Assembly: GCA_037892935.1 (NCBI GenBank)
Contig: JAYXKI010000017.1
Coordinates: 1 to 64,000 of the forward strand
DNA: 64,000 bases
Direction: 5' to 3'
Source: Phlebopus portentosus
Lineage: Eukaryota > Basidiomycota > Agaricomycetes > Boletales > Boletinellaceae
Positions within the stretch are counted from its first letter, which is position 1; each line of letters begins with the position of its first letter. This document shows positions 39,834 to 52,216 of the stretch, piece after piece. Made by a program: the position numbers and the translations under genes. The notes below the pieces were generated by a model, which was not told the DNA's origin, did not search any database, and was given only the letters and a program-made list of their open reading frames with translations.

Positions 39834-41819
39834 TTAGAATAATCCAGCCAAGTCCGCAAAAGGATCTTTCCCCTGTGAGGTTGCCGCCTTCGTCGGAGTC
39901 GGTGCGCCAGCAGTTGCTGCAGGTTGTTGTTGAGGTCTTTGCATCTGATAACCAAGCGTGCCACCACCGCCACCACCATTACTACTACTCTGACCGCTAT
40001 TCATACTAGCCAACACACCCAAACCAGAACCAGGCCGCATACTCCAGAACGTACCCTGCGGCTGTTTAGGCTGCTGAGGAGTCTGGAACGTCGAGGTAGA
40101 AGTCGGAGTTGGAGAGGTAGGTTGCGGTTGGGTGCTTGGACCAGGACCAGGCGACCACGGTAGGCTGATGCTGCCCATCCCACCATGTCCGCCTTGAGAC
40201 GGAGATGGAGATGGGGTACTGAAGAGATCAGCGAGCGCGTTCGAAGCGCCGTTGGACGCCGGCCCTGATAAAGAGGCTGTAGGTTGCTGGATTGTTACCC
40301 CGGGATGATGTTGCTGTTGCGGCTGCTGGTGGAAGGAAGACTGAGGGGTTGGCGCAGAGGTAGCGCTTTTCGAAGGGCCAAAGAGACTCGCCAAATCATC
40401 CGCTGGATTGTTCGAGTTTGCTGCTTGATCCAGTTGGTCATCGAAATCAATGAGTGAGGTATCTTGTGTCCGTGACGTGCTTCAAGAAAAAAAAATTCAT
40501 TCAGCCTATCTCAAAAAAAAAATATGATAGCAAATTTACCTAGTCAGTTCTGCGGGTACAGGGTTCCTAGCAGCTGTATAGTCACCCTTCTTGAACGCCT
40601 CATAGCGGTTTAGCACGGAGTTTATTTGGTCGTTCATTTGGAGGAAGATATCTGCGTGACGTGTCGGAGATGTTCATTTTAGCGTTCATGAGCAGACCTG
40701 AGCAGACCTACCTAGCATTTCTGGATCGCTAGCCTCCGCATCCGATATCCACTTTTGGATCTTGGGTCGCGCAGCGGACAGAATACCGCTAACTTGCTGA
40801 AGCAATCATCAGCCCATTTTTCAATGAAGTAGCTCGAACGAAAATAAAACCGAAGACATACATCATATGCATCCCCGGTTGCGAAGCGCTCTCCGTGTTC
40901 TACATCGACATTATCCAACATCTCATTGAGCAAAATCACCTTTTGCTCAAGTTTGTTAAGCTCATTGAGCGATTGCGCGCGATAGTCGGGTTTCTTCTCT
41001 GGTTCAGCCCCAGCAAGGACTTTCATTAGTTCCTGCGCCGCAGCAAGGTCCCGCGGTGTACCACGCCGGATGAGTTCTTGCAACTTAGCTTGCTGAGCTT
41101 CGCGGTCTTCTTCTTCAAGTTCTTCTGCTGATTTTAAGCTCTGCAAAGATCAACTTGTTAGATGCACATTCTAGACGGTTATGCGAATGAAAGTACACCC
41201 ACCGAAGTAGACGCAACAGCAGACTGAACACTACTAGGCACACCCACGTCTCTAAACCTATACCCTTTGAAAGTTAAAAGCCTGTACATATCCCTGATAT
41301 TTCCTAGATCCTCCTTCCAGCGGCTCTCCATGCAGAGCGTCTGGGTCCACGTCTTAACGAGCTCGAGGATCTTGGTCATCACGGGCCCGGGAAAGGGAGG
41401 CGGACGCTCGGGGAATCGTCGAACGAGCTCGTTGAGGAATTCTTTTGTGGCGATTTGCAGGTGGAAGGGATACCCACACTGCGAGACGAGGGTCTCGAGC
41501 AGGGAGAGCGCGAGGAGGGAGATGTGCGGGTTGCGATTGTTTACGATACGCGCGATAGACATTGCTGCTTCTCGTGGGCTAAGCGCCATCGCCAAATAAT
41601 AAGAATCAATAACGAAATAGCATAATAAAGTTACATGAAGCAGGATGAAGGGTGAAAAGACGAGACGTACGTATTCGCCTTCTTCTTATTGATGTACTCC
41701 GCCACCTCCAAATGAGCGGCATAATCGGGTTCGAGCTTGTATGGATCTACTGCACGAGCGATGAGGTTTTGGAGAGGAGACATGTTCCTCGTGAAGTCGC
41801 CGCTAAAGACCGACTGCAT
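39834..41819 (-). CDS. GGA: GGA-type VHS/GAT trans-Golgi adaptor, ear domain not seen
   Basis: Arf-dependent clathrin adaptor for Golgi-to-endosome sorting. The VHS domain starts NMSPLQNLIARAVDPYKLEP and, after a roughly 90 bp intron, continues PREAAMSIARIVNNRNPHIS, CGYPFHLQIATKEFLNEL and RFPERPP, closely matching yeast Gga proteins. Then come RDMYRLLTFKGYRF, a helical GAT region (ELIRRGTPRDLAAAQELMK; LEQKVILLNEMLDNV) and SLIDFDDQLDQAAN. The C-terminus is a Gln/Pro/Ser/Gly-rich hinge ending GKDPFADLAGLF. Yeast and animal GGAs end in a gamma-ear domain; here the frame stops after the hinge and no ear-like sequence follows. Lsb5-type VHS/GAT proteins are the alternative, but the VHS similarity favours GGA. 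Confidence 0.85.
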
Positions 41820-42896
41820 CTTGACCTCTTCGAACTAATTCTGATATGATGATATGTAGCACCTCTTAGTCAACCAACTATGCTCTGCGGGCCAATTACC
41901 AGCAGAGGAGAGCTTGGGAATCCGGACGTGCTATGAGAGAGATGGCGAAGCTGCGCTTTCCGAGCTTGTCGGGTACGTGGCCGACCTCGATTCTAACCCG
42001 GGTTCAAGGCTGTCTGAGAAGGACTCCATGCAAGTGAGAAATAGATACCATATTTGGATGATCGACACATTGATTGCTTATGTCATTTCACTAGCACGTA
42101 AACTGACTGACACGCAGCTGGCCCAACAGTCACCATCTAAGCCAAACGGTCCCAAGCCGGTTGGCCATGATGAACAGACCTTTCGTATTATCACTTCCGA
42201 GATAGTTGAGTGGCAGATTGCTCCTACGACGAGATTTTGGAAAGTCGACTACGCTGGTCATATTGTTTTCCTCTTGTCTCTGCCTTGTCGTTCAAATCGT
42301 ATTGTAAAACACCCTGTTCCACTTTCTGACCGTCGTCTCCATCAAATTTTATCTATCTTTTTATCTATGCATTCATGACTGAGCTGCGCATGCGAGAAGG
42401 TGCCCTCTCTGGCGAGAACGCAACTGACCAAATAGCGTCCAGTTGACTCTTGTCCGAGGTGGCTGTTTCTCTTCATGTTGCTTACCCTCAGTATTATTGC
42501 GGGCGGTGCCAGATTATGAGATGAGGGCGTGTCTGGGCCAACATGTCGGGCACATGATGGACTTGACGTTGCTTTTGATTTAAAGAACAGGATGGAACGG
42601 TTGCAAATGATGGAAATTTTGTTAAATCATGTACTTTGCGTGGTGATAGGGCTGTAGTCTGTAGACGTTTCAAGTACAAGTGGTGTTTCATACACGTGCA
42701 TTATACGTGGTGTGGCAAAGTAAACATCTATATATTGATCTTATTTTCATTTTATTCTGGGCTGACAGAGTTCGCGCTAAATATAGAGCCGTTACAGTTC
42801 GCATACTACATGCTTTATCTCCAAAACCAAAGAAAGAATCCGAATCGCTCAGTTCCTGTCGTTACTATCGTTGGGTGCACGATTCTGCCTCAGTTC
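41820..42896. other. Interval between VHS/GAT gene and SYGSS-rich gene
   Basis: A plus-strand open frame (about 41914-42378, 154 codons) lacks an ATG start and known motifs, and no splice pattern supports it. Nothing else is recognised. Confidence 0.35.
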
Positions 42897-43837
42897 CTAG
42901 TCTTTGTCGGCGAAGGGCACATCGCGACCTAGCCAGAGAAAACGTTGAGCGTTTCGGCTCAGTGGATTTTCAGGGAGTGGACTCTTTCACTTACCCGTCA
43001 GCTTGGAGAACCCAGAGCGAATACCATCGCTGATCTTCTCTTCGGTGTCGCGCGACTAGAAACAATGCGTACATACTACTTTGGACTTTGAATATCAAAT
43101 GAACTATGAATAGAACTCACGAGGTTGCTATGGCCGGTTTTCTCCGCGGCGTAAGCGACACCCTTGTCGAGGAAGTCCTGCTGGCCAGAAGAGCCGTGCG
43201 AGCCCGTGTTGCTGGAGGAGCCATAAGAATCTGTGTTTCCAGAAGAGCCGTACGAGCTCGCTTTGTTGTCATCGCGATTGGAGGAGTCGGAGCCATAAGT
43301 GTTCCCAGAGGATCCGTAGGTGTTGCCGGAAGAGCCATAGCTGTCACTTCCGCCATTTCCGGACGAATAGTCGTTATCCCTCTTGTTCGATGAGGAATTA
43401 TCGTTATCGTCATCCCGAGATCCATATCTGGCTCCGCTCTGGTTGCCAGAGGAATAGTCGCTGTCCTTGCGCGAGGAGCCGTAGTTGTTGTCATTATCGC
43501 GGTCGCGGGAACCGTAGCTCGAATCGTTGTTAGCAGAGCCGCCGTAGGTGTTTTCGCTGGAGTTGTCTGAGGATCCGTAGGTACTAGACTTGTTCTGGCC
43601 ATACGAGTCATTGTCATTGTCGCGGCGGGAGCTTCCATAGGAGTTGGAGTTGTCATCGCGGCGCGAGCTGCCGTACGAGTTATTGTCACGGTTGGATCCT
43701 TCATACGAGCCTGAGTTGTAACTGTCGTTGTTGTCGCGGTCACGACCAGAGCTCCCGTAGGAGTTGTCGTTGTTTGAGCCGTAGCTGTCGCCGCGACGGT
43801 CGGAGCTGCCGTACGAGTCGTTGTCGTAGTTAGACAT
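42897..43837 (-). CDS. SYGSS-repeat disordered protein with DKGV/KISDGIRSGF C-terminus
   Basis: The N-terminal 200 or so residues are an imperfect repeat of SYGSS with N/D/R spacers (MSNYDNDSYGSSDRRGDSYG...), a prion-like, phase-separation type composition. The C-terminal module is QQDFLDKGVAYAAEKTGH, intron, DTEEKISDGIRSGFSKLTG, 66 bp intron, then GRDVPFADKD before the stop at 42897. That module and its intron positions match the tiny gene at 24919-25231. The start at 43837 is preferred over an in-frame ATG at 43888 because MSNYDND begins the repeat; a TATTTAA box lies about 100 bp upstream. The function of the family is unknown to me. Confidence 0.8.
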
Positions 43838-45740
43838 CTTGGTGTGCGTCAAGGAACTGAGGAGGATTGCAGGTATGGAAGGTTTCAATGCTAGTACTTA
43901 GCACGGATGTCTTCATCTCACCACTTTGCGCGGTATTTAAGCCTTATCGTTAGCACCGATGTGGTCTCCCGAACTGCGTCAAGTCCTATCAATCACATAA
44001 AGTCAGCATAGCTCTAAGGCCCTCAATCAACTTCAATCCCCAGGAAGTGGATTAGCTCTTTTCGTTAAGAATAATCCAATTAGAAAAGGATTGCGCAAAA
44101 TGGTCCACAAGGCTGTGTACCAGAATGCAGACTAAAAAGGCTCAGTGCCTCATCCGGACTTTCGCCTCCTTTCCCCTCTCAAGCCTTTTCGGTTCCAGTC
44201 GCACCCGTCTGATCGGAGGACAGGGATCGCCTGAAGCGGTGCATTGGAGGAACTAAAGAAAGAGGGGCACTTGCTTGAATCCGGTATGCACGTTCGCACC
44301 CATGACATCGTGGTGGTGTTGGTGCGATGATATGGCGTGAAAATGTTCGCTTGGGACCTACTGGAACTCCTCATGTGGTCAAGTCTGGTCAACTTCCCTT
44401 CACTACATCTTGTGCCTTGCGCGAACATGTACAGCATCACGTACCTATCTCTTCCCCGAATACTCCTGATCTGATATAGAAATCCCAGCCTATTTTGGTG
44501 CGTGTTGTGTGATCATTGAGCACGCAAACGTGCTGCAAGACTGTGCATAATTAAAACCTGTGTACTTGGCCTTACAAGATGGCTCAGTTGAAGTCCGCTG
44601 CGACGCATCGGCCGGTCGGGTCTCGACTCGCCTCACGTGTTGTACGTGTAGCTACTTCGCCGGGACCGATCCATTCCCGTCGTACTGTGTCAATTTTTTG
44701 TCGGGTAAGGTTCTTGAGATTCCCGAGGATAATTACAACCTTTCCTGACATGGATAATTTCAAATCGTGTTGGTATTCCTAGTCGCGAACGACTGCTGCT
44801 CGAAGCTCTGGACTGTGAAGTAGCACCAACAAATGTAGTTCTGCACCCCAGAAACGATAGAATCATACCTGTTGGAAGTAAGCCTTGCCCACAGACTGTG
44901 AACAGCATGCATGACCTTGGTGGCACTTTTTTTTTCCCAAGGCGGAAAAATATTGACATGCTGCCGCATCTTCAACTCTTCCGTATTGTCATGACCTTCC
45001 CTTAGGACCAATTTATTACAATGACTAATAGAGGTTCTCCAAAAGCCAAATCTATGTAAGTATCTCGAATTCAAGTGTATGAAGTTAGTCCGCAAGATTT
45101 CATCAAATCGAAACTCATGGTCCGCCTGGCTTGGCGGTGCATGTTGACGACTAGGCACTGCCAGACTCAGGTTGAATATGCACGGCATCTTTTCGGTAGA
45201 ATGACTTCCAGCTCCGGGGTTTGCGAGATTATTAACATCATCGATCGAAGATATTCAGAGAAAGGGCATACACTAGGTGTTCTTCGGCTTGAGTTTGTCG
45301 GTTTGTTAATGATGGAGAAAGTGTGGCATTAATGAAGGTATATACAGTATAGTTTGTGCAGAAGGGCCGCTTTCAAGTTCCTCATACTTGAGCAACGTCA
45401 GCTCAGCTAAAACGTTGTGTCGGATGGAGCGCATAGGAGAGAGAATTGCAATAAATCCTGGTATTAGCAATGGTTATCCTTCATGCGGTTATAAGAGACC
45501 TCTATCAAAGGCGGATATGAAGTAGAACTGATTTCCAGACGAGACTGGAACCATAATGGAGAATCAGAAGTTCTTCGAGCAAGTAGTGTAGAACAGACAA
45601 CTTGAAGAACTTGAAAACGCCGCGGCAATTCGACAAGGTCACGTCACGTATGTCACATATCACATGATGTGACATATCGCTTCCTTCTGCTAAATCGACG
45701 AGGGCTTTGACTCGGAGTGAGGAACCGCGACAGCAGAAAT
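43838..45740. other. 1.9 kb without a supported gene
   Basis: Several opposing open frames of under 145 codons overlap and none has a domain or splice continuity. A short inverted repeat (ATGTCACAT, eight-base loop, ATGTGACAT) lies at about 45652-45677, about 65 bp before the ORC5 start. Confidence 0.4.
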
Positions 45741-47464
45741 ATGTCCTCCTCGAGTCAGGGCGAACTGAAACTTCAGCTTAGAACGATCATTGCGGCAAAG
45801 TTCCCCTCATTCATCTTCATCCGAGATACCTCATCTGCCAACGTGGCTCAACTAACGTTAAAGCAGGTTTTATCCGAGCAGCTTTCTTCCTCGCGTCCTG
45901 TTTTCGCTTTTGTCGACTGCATCGCATGCTTCACACAGAGGCTTCTGTTTGACTCTATTCTGTATGCTCTTCTGGATTGCCGCTCCGAGCCCCATGCCGA
46001 GGCCAAATACGCTGTACTGACGAATCAGAAGAACGATATTATTGACGATTTTCTGCACAACATTTGCGCATTATTCCCTAATGCGGAATTGGCTTCGACG
46101 CTGGACGAGAAGGACGGCCCTGTGAAGATAATCCTTGTTCTGGAACACACGGAGAGACTGAAAGAGACGCTACCGAGGCTAATATATCCGTTATCCAGAC
46201 TTCAAGAGCTGGTAAGTCCAGTTATTTATCCTCAAGGATATACTAAATCTACTATTCATAGACGAAGCTCAACGTTGCAACGATATTCATATCAGAAGAC
46301 GCGTGGGAGAATATCACACCGGCCCCCGGTACTCTGGCTGATCCCTACATAATTGAAACAGATAAATTAAACAGAGAAGGTTTGCTTGAATCCCATTCTC
46401 AGTATTGCGCAGCTCATATCAGGATTAGACACTATAGAGAGAATATGTACTACTTTTCCTAAGGATACCGGAGATGCGGTATCAATGTATAACTCATCTC
46501 TCGAGCCACTATTCCGACATTTCGTTGAAGCAGTATTCTACGTCTGCTCACCCTTTGTTTCCGATCCCATAGAACTCGCTTACATTGTGGCCGTACGGTG
46601 GCCTGGATTCGTTTCCCCTGTACTAGAAGACTGGAAACATCAAGAAGAAGGTCCGTTCGTTGCTCCATCCGAGGCTGCTCGGATACAACTGTTAAGAATT
46701 TTCAATCCAACGCTCATGAGCGCCGTGGAGAACTTGTATCCTCGGAGCATGGGACGGTCCGAGTGGAGCGCTGTCAACTCGTTTCCGATGGGATTTGGGC
46801 TTGATGATTTGAGGCGAGCGCAACTGCCCTCTGCATCAGATCCGTCAATAGATGCAACGAGCTCGGTTTCGAAGCTGCCCGTTCTCTCAATGTTCGTTCT
46901 AATGGCGTCCTTCCTCGCGTCTTATAATCCTGCAAAGACAGATTATCGCATGTTTGGTCGGGGCGCTGACGAAAAGTCACGACGTAAACGTAAAGGAGGC
47001 GGTACGAGAAAAACGAAGTCTGGGGCTATTGCTAAGGTCTGCAGTTTGTAATCATCATTTCTTCATGGACTGATCAGCTGCAATCGCGATCAGGTGCCTC
47101 AGCGCCTCATAGGACCTATGTCGTTCTCATACGACCGGTTGGTCGCCATTCTCGGCTCACTTCTGCGAGAATATGATGAGATCGATAAGAGGTTGGACGA
47201 TGTCTCCGAGCTCAAAGTAGAGGTAGACGTACACCGAGTTCAAACGTCGGCTTCGGTAAGCCACATTTCAGTTCCCACCGATTTCTTTCTTATGTGACCT
47301 TCTAGATACGGGAATTAGTTTCGATGCATCTCTTGCACCGTGCAACTGCTCAAGAAAAACTTGAAGGAGTCTCGTTTAGGTGCGGAATTGGGTATGACCA
47401 GGCACTCTTGGTAGCGAGGAGACTTGAGATACCGTTGAATGAACTGATGTGGGAGCCAAACTAG
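45741..47464 (+). CDS. ORC5: Origin recognition complex subunit 5
   Basis: Subunit of the hexamer that marks replication origins. The N-terminal ATPase-like part has FPSFIFIRDTSSANVAQLTL where human ORC5 has the P-loop, and IILVLEHTERLKETLPRL at the Walker B position, followed by LNVATIFISEDAWENI. The C-terminal ORC5 signature is strong: MFVLMASFLASYNPAKTDYR, then KRKGGGTRKTK, then after an intron VPQRLIGPMSFSYDRLVAILG and a winged-helix end VARRLEIPLNELMWEPN. Introns at about 46210-46260 and 46381-46423 (43 bp) keep phase. Walker A lacks its glycines and lysine, so ATP binding by this subunit is doubtful. The start at 45741 is chosen over an in-frame codon at 45717. Confidence 0.9.
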
Positions 47465-48162
47465 ATATATCTATATTCGGTTACACAGACTAGTCGGTGA
47501 GAATGGACCGCATTATTACCCATGCATATCAACTATATAGTCGGAATTCATTCTGCTGAGTTGATAAGGTGCTATCATTGAGGAACTATCTCTCCCAGAT
47601 TCATGGATTTGTTTATGCATCTACTGGCGAGTGGAGCTATCGCGGCACAACCCTGTGGATATAGATGCCCTCTCATCCCGCGCCTTATAAGGTCATGTCA
47701 TCCTTTCCACACGTAATCTCTCGGAGACCGAGTCATGTTCCGCTTTGAGATTTTTTTTCCTATAGAGGCGTCGAAAATTGCCGTTTCTGTCTACTCGCCC
47801 TAACATCGAACAACCAGAACTTCTTCGACTCGAAGAGCCCTGATGACTTTCGTTTTAGAGACTACCATCCGAGTAACATCGGCGGCATCTTCAATGATCG
47901 ATATGATATCTGTCGCAATCTTGGATGGAGCATCCAATCGACTGTTTGGCTCGCTCAGAATACACAGTGAAAATGCGTCTTGCGATCCCTCAAACCGCTT
48001 AACATAATATCGTTCCTGCAGAACTGCCGAATACTGTTCCTATCAAAATACCGACTGATATGTGGGACCTATTATACATTGACCTCTATCATGGCCTGGC
48101 CGGGTGAGCTATGCACATACATCGGTAAGCTTGACAAATCTGACGCGACTTTCAGATCATCT
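47465..48162. other. Downstream of ORC5 and of the seven-helix gene
   Basis: Convergent interval. A minus-strand open segment (47798 to about 47970, SKIATDIISIIEDAADVTRM) may be a relic; no match is known to me. Confidence 0.35.
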
Positions 48163-49962
48163 TCAGCAATACTGTGATGCATACGAATCCAAGTCCCTAG
48201 GACCTTCCATACTTAATTCCGTCTTGCAGAACTGAAGCATAGGAAGAGATCGACTTTCTACGTCACAGCTTTCAAAAACATGGTCCCTAAGATGGAGAAT
48301 AAACCTGCTAGACAGGATCGAAGACATGCTGATCATGACCGGTAAAGCAATATCCCTGAGCATTTCACGTCGTTCTGGCATGAACAAAAAGACCAGGACC
48401 TCTGAAAGTAATAACCTAGAGGGAGCATCTAAAGTCAGCTTGATAATGAAGTATGTTACCGTTTGGACTGACATCGTGCAGCCTGTGAAGTATAAAGCAC
48501 CTGATTTGGGGCCATTATCAGAAGAGAAGAGAGGCAATTTTCAGGAACATTGCTCGCCATCGCGCAAGAGAATCAAACTAATACTTCGTTGTCGCGTCAA
48601 AACTGATAAAATCAGTTTCAGATCAGAAGGAAACAACACTTATAGGAAACTAATGATCGCACCAACTCGGAGTAACTTGAACAGAGACAAGATCCACAGG
48701 CTAGCTCCCAATATGAATCCACTGAGATAGGAGCCTATCGACCCTGCTCTCGGTATGTAAGATACGGAGAAGATGCACGGAAGTCCAGAACTGGTTCAAA
48801 GTTGTCATTCCCAAATGTATTCGAGCGTGCGGCATGATAACCTACACCACTGCTGGCCCAGATGAAACTATATAAGTGTGAAAACCGTCGCAAACCCGTA
48901 CACAGGAGTAGAATTGACCCACATGCCACCTTTGCGGTAATGAAAATGAATAATCCCAGGAGCGACACTAGTTCCGCCTGTCCAAAACGTAATATGGAAT
49001 AAGCAAAGTGGGGAGCGATGATACTTACGACAAGCAGTGATATAATACACCATTTACCAAACACGCTTCCAGAATAGAGTGCGTAAGTTCTCAAAGCCAT
49101 CAAACCTTTTGTTAAAAGGCATGAATAGAACGTCAAAGGCAGTACTGAAAGCCATCGAACTGACACTCCGGACAAAATGCGCCTATCAAGCCCAGCCTGA
49201 GGGGAAGCTGGTGAGATCAGGAAATCAAGACTAGTAGGCCCACGTACCATAACTGAAGGTGGAACAGTTGTTTGGTTTCCTAAAAGTGCATTTATTTAGA
49301 TACCGGGGGCGTAGGGTATTCAGGCTTCAAAGACCTACAGTTGACGAGCAATCGGTTTTAAACCGTACTAGAAGTGCATGTACATAGATGGGAGCCATCA
49401 GACATGCACAGTATATGAAAATTAAACGAAAAGCTAGGAAACGTACTAGGAAGTAGCACCACCAGGTAAAGAAACATCAAATAGCGGCACCCAATATACA
49501 AAATTTTACCCGTCGACCATTGTGCATTCTATGTGAAGATTAGCTCAGCAAACCCTAAAATGGCAAGGAATAAATAGATGAACCCATATAAGACGACACT
49601 GATTTCGAAGACATCGTTAGTTGCGATATGGATGACAGTGCTGATAGCACTGACTTCGCTAGTGAAAGTAGAATGAAACGTCAGCGTATCTTCTCGAGAA
49701 AATACAACGAAGGAAGGACACCACAACATACTCTGAAAAGCATATGACCATGTCGTACGCGGCCAGAGCCAAGAAAGCAACTGAAATGTCCGTCAGTTCT
49801 CGAGACAGGCCACCTGTATTTCGCAGCATACCGATGACGACCTATTGAAGATGTAAGGATTGACGATAAGTAGTATTTAAAATTTCTGCTTACATTACAA
49901 GTTCGCAAATCGAAGATTGTTTGATAAAGTAATTGAAGTTGCATTGAGGTGTCATTGTCCAT
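48163..49962 (-). CDS. Seven-helix membrane protein, DUF6533-type
   Basis: Family of unknown function, abundant in mushrooms. The start MDNDTSMQLQLLYQTIFDLRTCN is followed, exon by exon, by VAFLALAAYDMVICFSEY (first helix and loop), TFYSCLLTKGLMALRTYALYSG, FGKWCIISLLVVSII, VSLLGLFIFITAKVACGSILLLC, then RQRSISLILLRDGE, a helix SEVLVFLFMPERREMLRD and the family end MSSILSSRFILHLRDHVFE. It looks largely intact, though not every splice could be checked and stops near 48686 need an intron. The neighbour at 50500-51236 is a decayed copy in the same orientation. Confidence 0.65.
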
Positions 49963-50499
49963 ACTTTTCTCGGTGATCCTAAAGGCGAGGGCGAGAGGTA
50001 CAGCAATCGCACCTCCTATGTTACCCTGGACTTATATGGCCACGAAGACAAGAGACGGATCATCAGACCAGTGCTATTGTACCTCGTCCCCTGTAAGCCG
50101 TTCATTCCCAGATGCGGATTCAGTGATTGATACCGCCGATCGGGTATCGAAAAGGATAAATGATCTAAGCGGAATCAAAAGATTGGAGGCTTCGTTCGGT
50201 GTTGCTACTCTGGGGAATTGAACGACGCGCTCGATTATTTGTAACGAAGAAGTCATCAAAAATGTGTCCAATGGAATTTTTTGAGATACACTACAGCCTG
50301 GTGTCTGCGAGTATGGAAGCAGATGCAAAGGCTATAGTGGGATATCACAGGAAAACTCAAACACAAGAAACATGCACGCATAAACGTAAGGCCGACTGGA
50401 ACCAAGTAATAGGAGTGTAATGGAGGTGGAAAGGAGATGGGCATGGGTCGTAATCATTCATCAACAATGTGAAGCATATGAATTAGCAAACCGTGGACT

Positions 50500-51236
50500 C
50501 TCCTTGGTCGACGTTACTTCTTGGAAAGATGGCCAGGGAAGAGAACGGCTCTCAACTCGACAACTCTCAAAACATGCTCTCTGAGATGAAGAATGAAACG
50601 GCCGGATAAAACAGAGGACATACTTATCATGATGGGTAATGCAATGTTCCTAAGCACTGAGCGTTGCTCTGGAACGAAGAGAAAGACCAGGACTTCTGAC
50701 AGGAGTAACTAAAAGTTAGAAACGAGATTAGTCTGCCTGTATATAATCGACTCGGACGCTCGCAGACAGACTGACAAAGTGCAAACCGTAAAGTATAGAG
50801 CACCTAGATGAATACGGCAAGTCTCGTGCCAGCCCAGGCAAGAGACTGAAAGAATAGCTCTTACCATCACGTAGGAGAATAAGGATGATGCTACGTTGTC
50901 TGGCTAGGACTGGTATCCTAACGTCAGGGAAAATAGCATTTACTGTAGCATACAACGTCCTCAAAAATAACCGAGACCGAAGCGTACTCCGCTAAACAGA
51001 TAATGGTGTCATAGACTGCCAGGGCCAAAAATGACACTAAGGCCTATCTCAGATTACAGATGGGCCTTCCCAGTATGTGAGAACATACCGACGACTAACT
51101 GGTATAGTGATGTAGGTCAAATAATGCAATAAACGAGCAATTTTAATTTGATACTTACATTGAACGTCCGAAAATCCGAATACGTCTGCAAAAGCGTTTC
51201 CATTGCGGCATCATTGTTGCAAGCCTTTATGTTCAT
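50500..51236 (-). pseudogene. Seven-helix DUF6533-type gene, internally deleted
   Basis: The start MNIKACNNDAAMETLLQTYSDFRTFN parallels the neighbour's first exon, and SVIF/FLALAVYDTIICLAEYAS-like sequence follows. The frame then jumps directly to VLARQRSIILILLRDGKSY and a tail close to 48270-48410, so the exons for the middle helices (RTYALY onward) are missing. The comparison with 48163-49962 implies a deletion of roughly 0.9 kb. A functional seven-helix protein is not possible. Confidence 0.65.
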
Positions 51237-52216
51237 ACTGCTGATCGGGTAGAGAACAGGAGGCTAAATCCCGTACTTTAAATACCAATCAGCTTGCGGC
51301 CGGGTATCATGGTTCAGGTGCCGAAATATTGGCTATGTAATCCTCACGGAATGCTGGCCAATTGGTTGTTCATAGAAGATCAACCCTGAAAATGCGTGCA
51401 TAGTGGCTAGTGATTGTGATCGTTGGAGGAAGGCGATCGAAATGGTGTCAAAGAGAATTAGACGCGGAGGTAGGAAGGAGTTCCCGGCGATACTGCATTT
51501 GGTCCCATCATCATAACACAAGTAGTTCTAGCGTTGATGTTATGAATGACACGTTCCAATTTAGCATGATACCAGGCGATGCCTCGGGAACTTGTCTGCG
51601 TGCTATCAGGGAAAGACAAGAGCACCTATGAGCACCTATGGTATGGAGATGCGGCACATCGTTGCGGACATCATGGAGATCCTGATCACCCTGGCCATTC
51701 TCGAAACTCTCCATGAGTCAGGACAGGAAACCATACAGTGATCGGCGCAGGGTAGAATGCATTCGCAGAAAGGGGACGGAAGTCCGAGGAGGTGGTCGTA
51801 GGCGGTCGTACGACATCATAGGCAACTCCCAAGAAAATGAACCGATATGGGTCCATTCGTTCGTTCTGTGACATTTGAAACTCCCAGATGATAGTAATCG
51901 GTACTCTAGGCCTTACGGAACGGAGGGAGCATCGGTAACCGTGGGAAACATGAGTAAAAGATAAATACAGACCGCAACTTCGTCGAAGCTCAAAACTTGT
52001 ACCAAGTTGATTGGTCATTTCAGCTTTGCAGCTTACTTACTGGGACAATTGCGGACACTGCAAATATTGGGGTGAGAAAGCTACAGAAAGCTACAGAAAG
52101 TCTTATTAATGCGTATGGGAGCACAGCTTACTAAACTAAAGCTTGGACTCGGAAGAACGATATAAGACGACAATATTAATGTAGGTCGTGACTGAACTTC
52201 TGAGAATCTCACAACG
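51237..52216. other. Upstream region with small open frames, and GST1 promoter
   Basis: Minus-strand open frames near 51333-51521 and 51686-52018 may be relics of a third seven-helix copy, but I cannot align them securely. The segment 52090-52160 is related to 54470-54540, so the GST1 and GST2 upstream regions share ancestry. Confidence 0.35.

Noticed and set aside
41914..42378. 154-codon plus-strand frame
   Set aside because: It begins at TTG rather than ATG, with no splice support or known motif.
43117..43836. Repeated DNA that looked like a satellite or CRISPR-like array
   Set aside because: The repetition is codon-based (SYGSS) within one open frame and its units are irregular.
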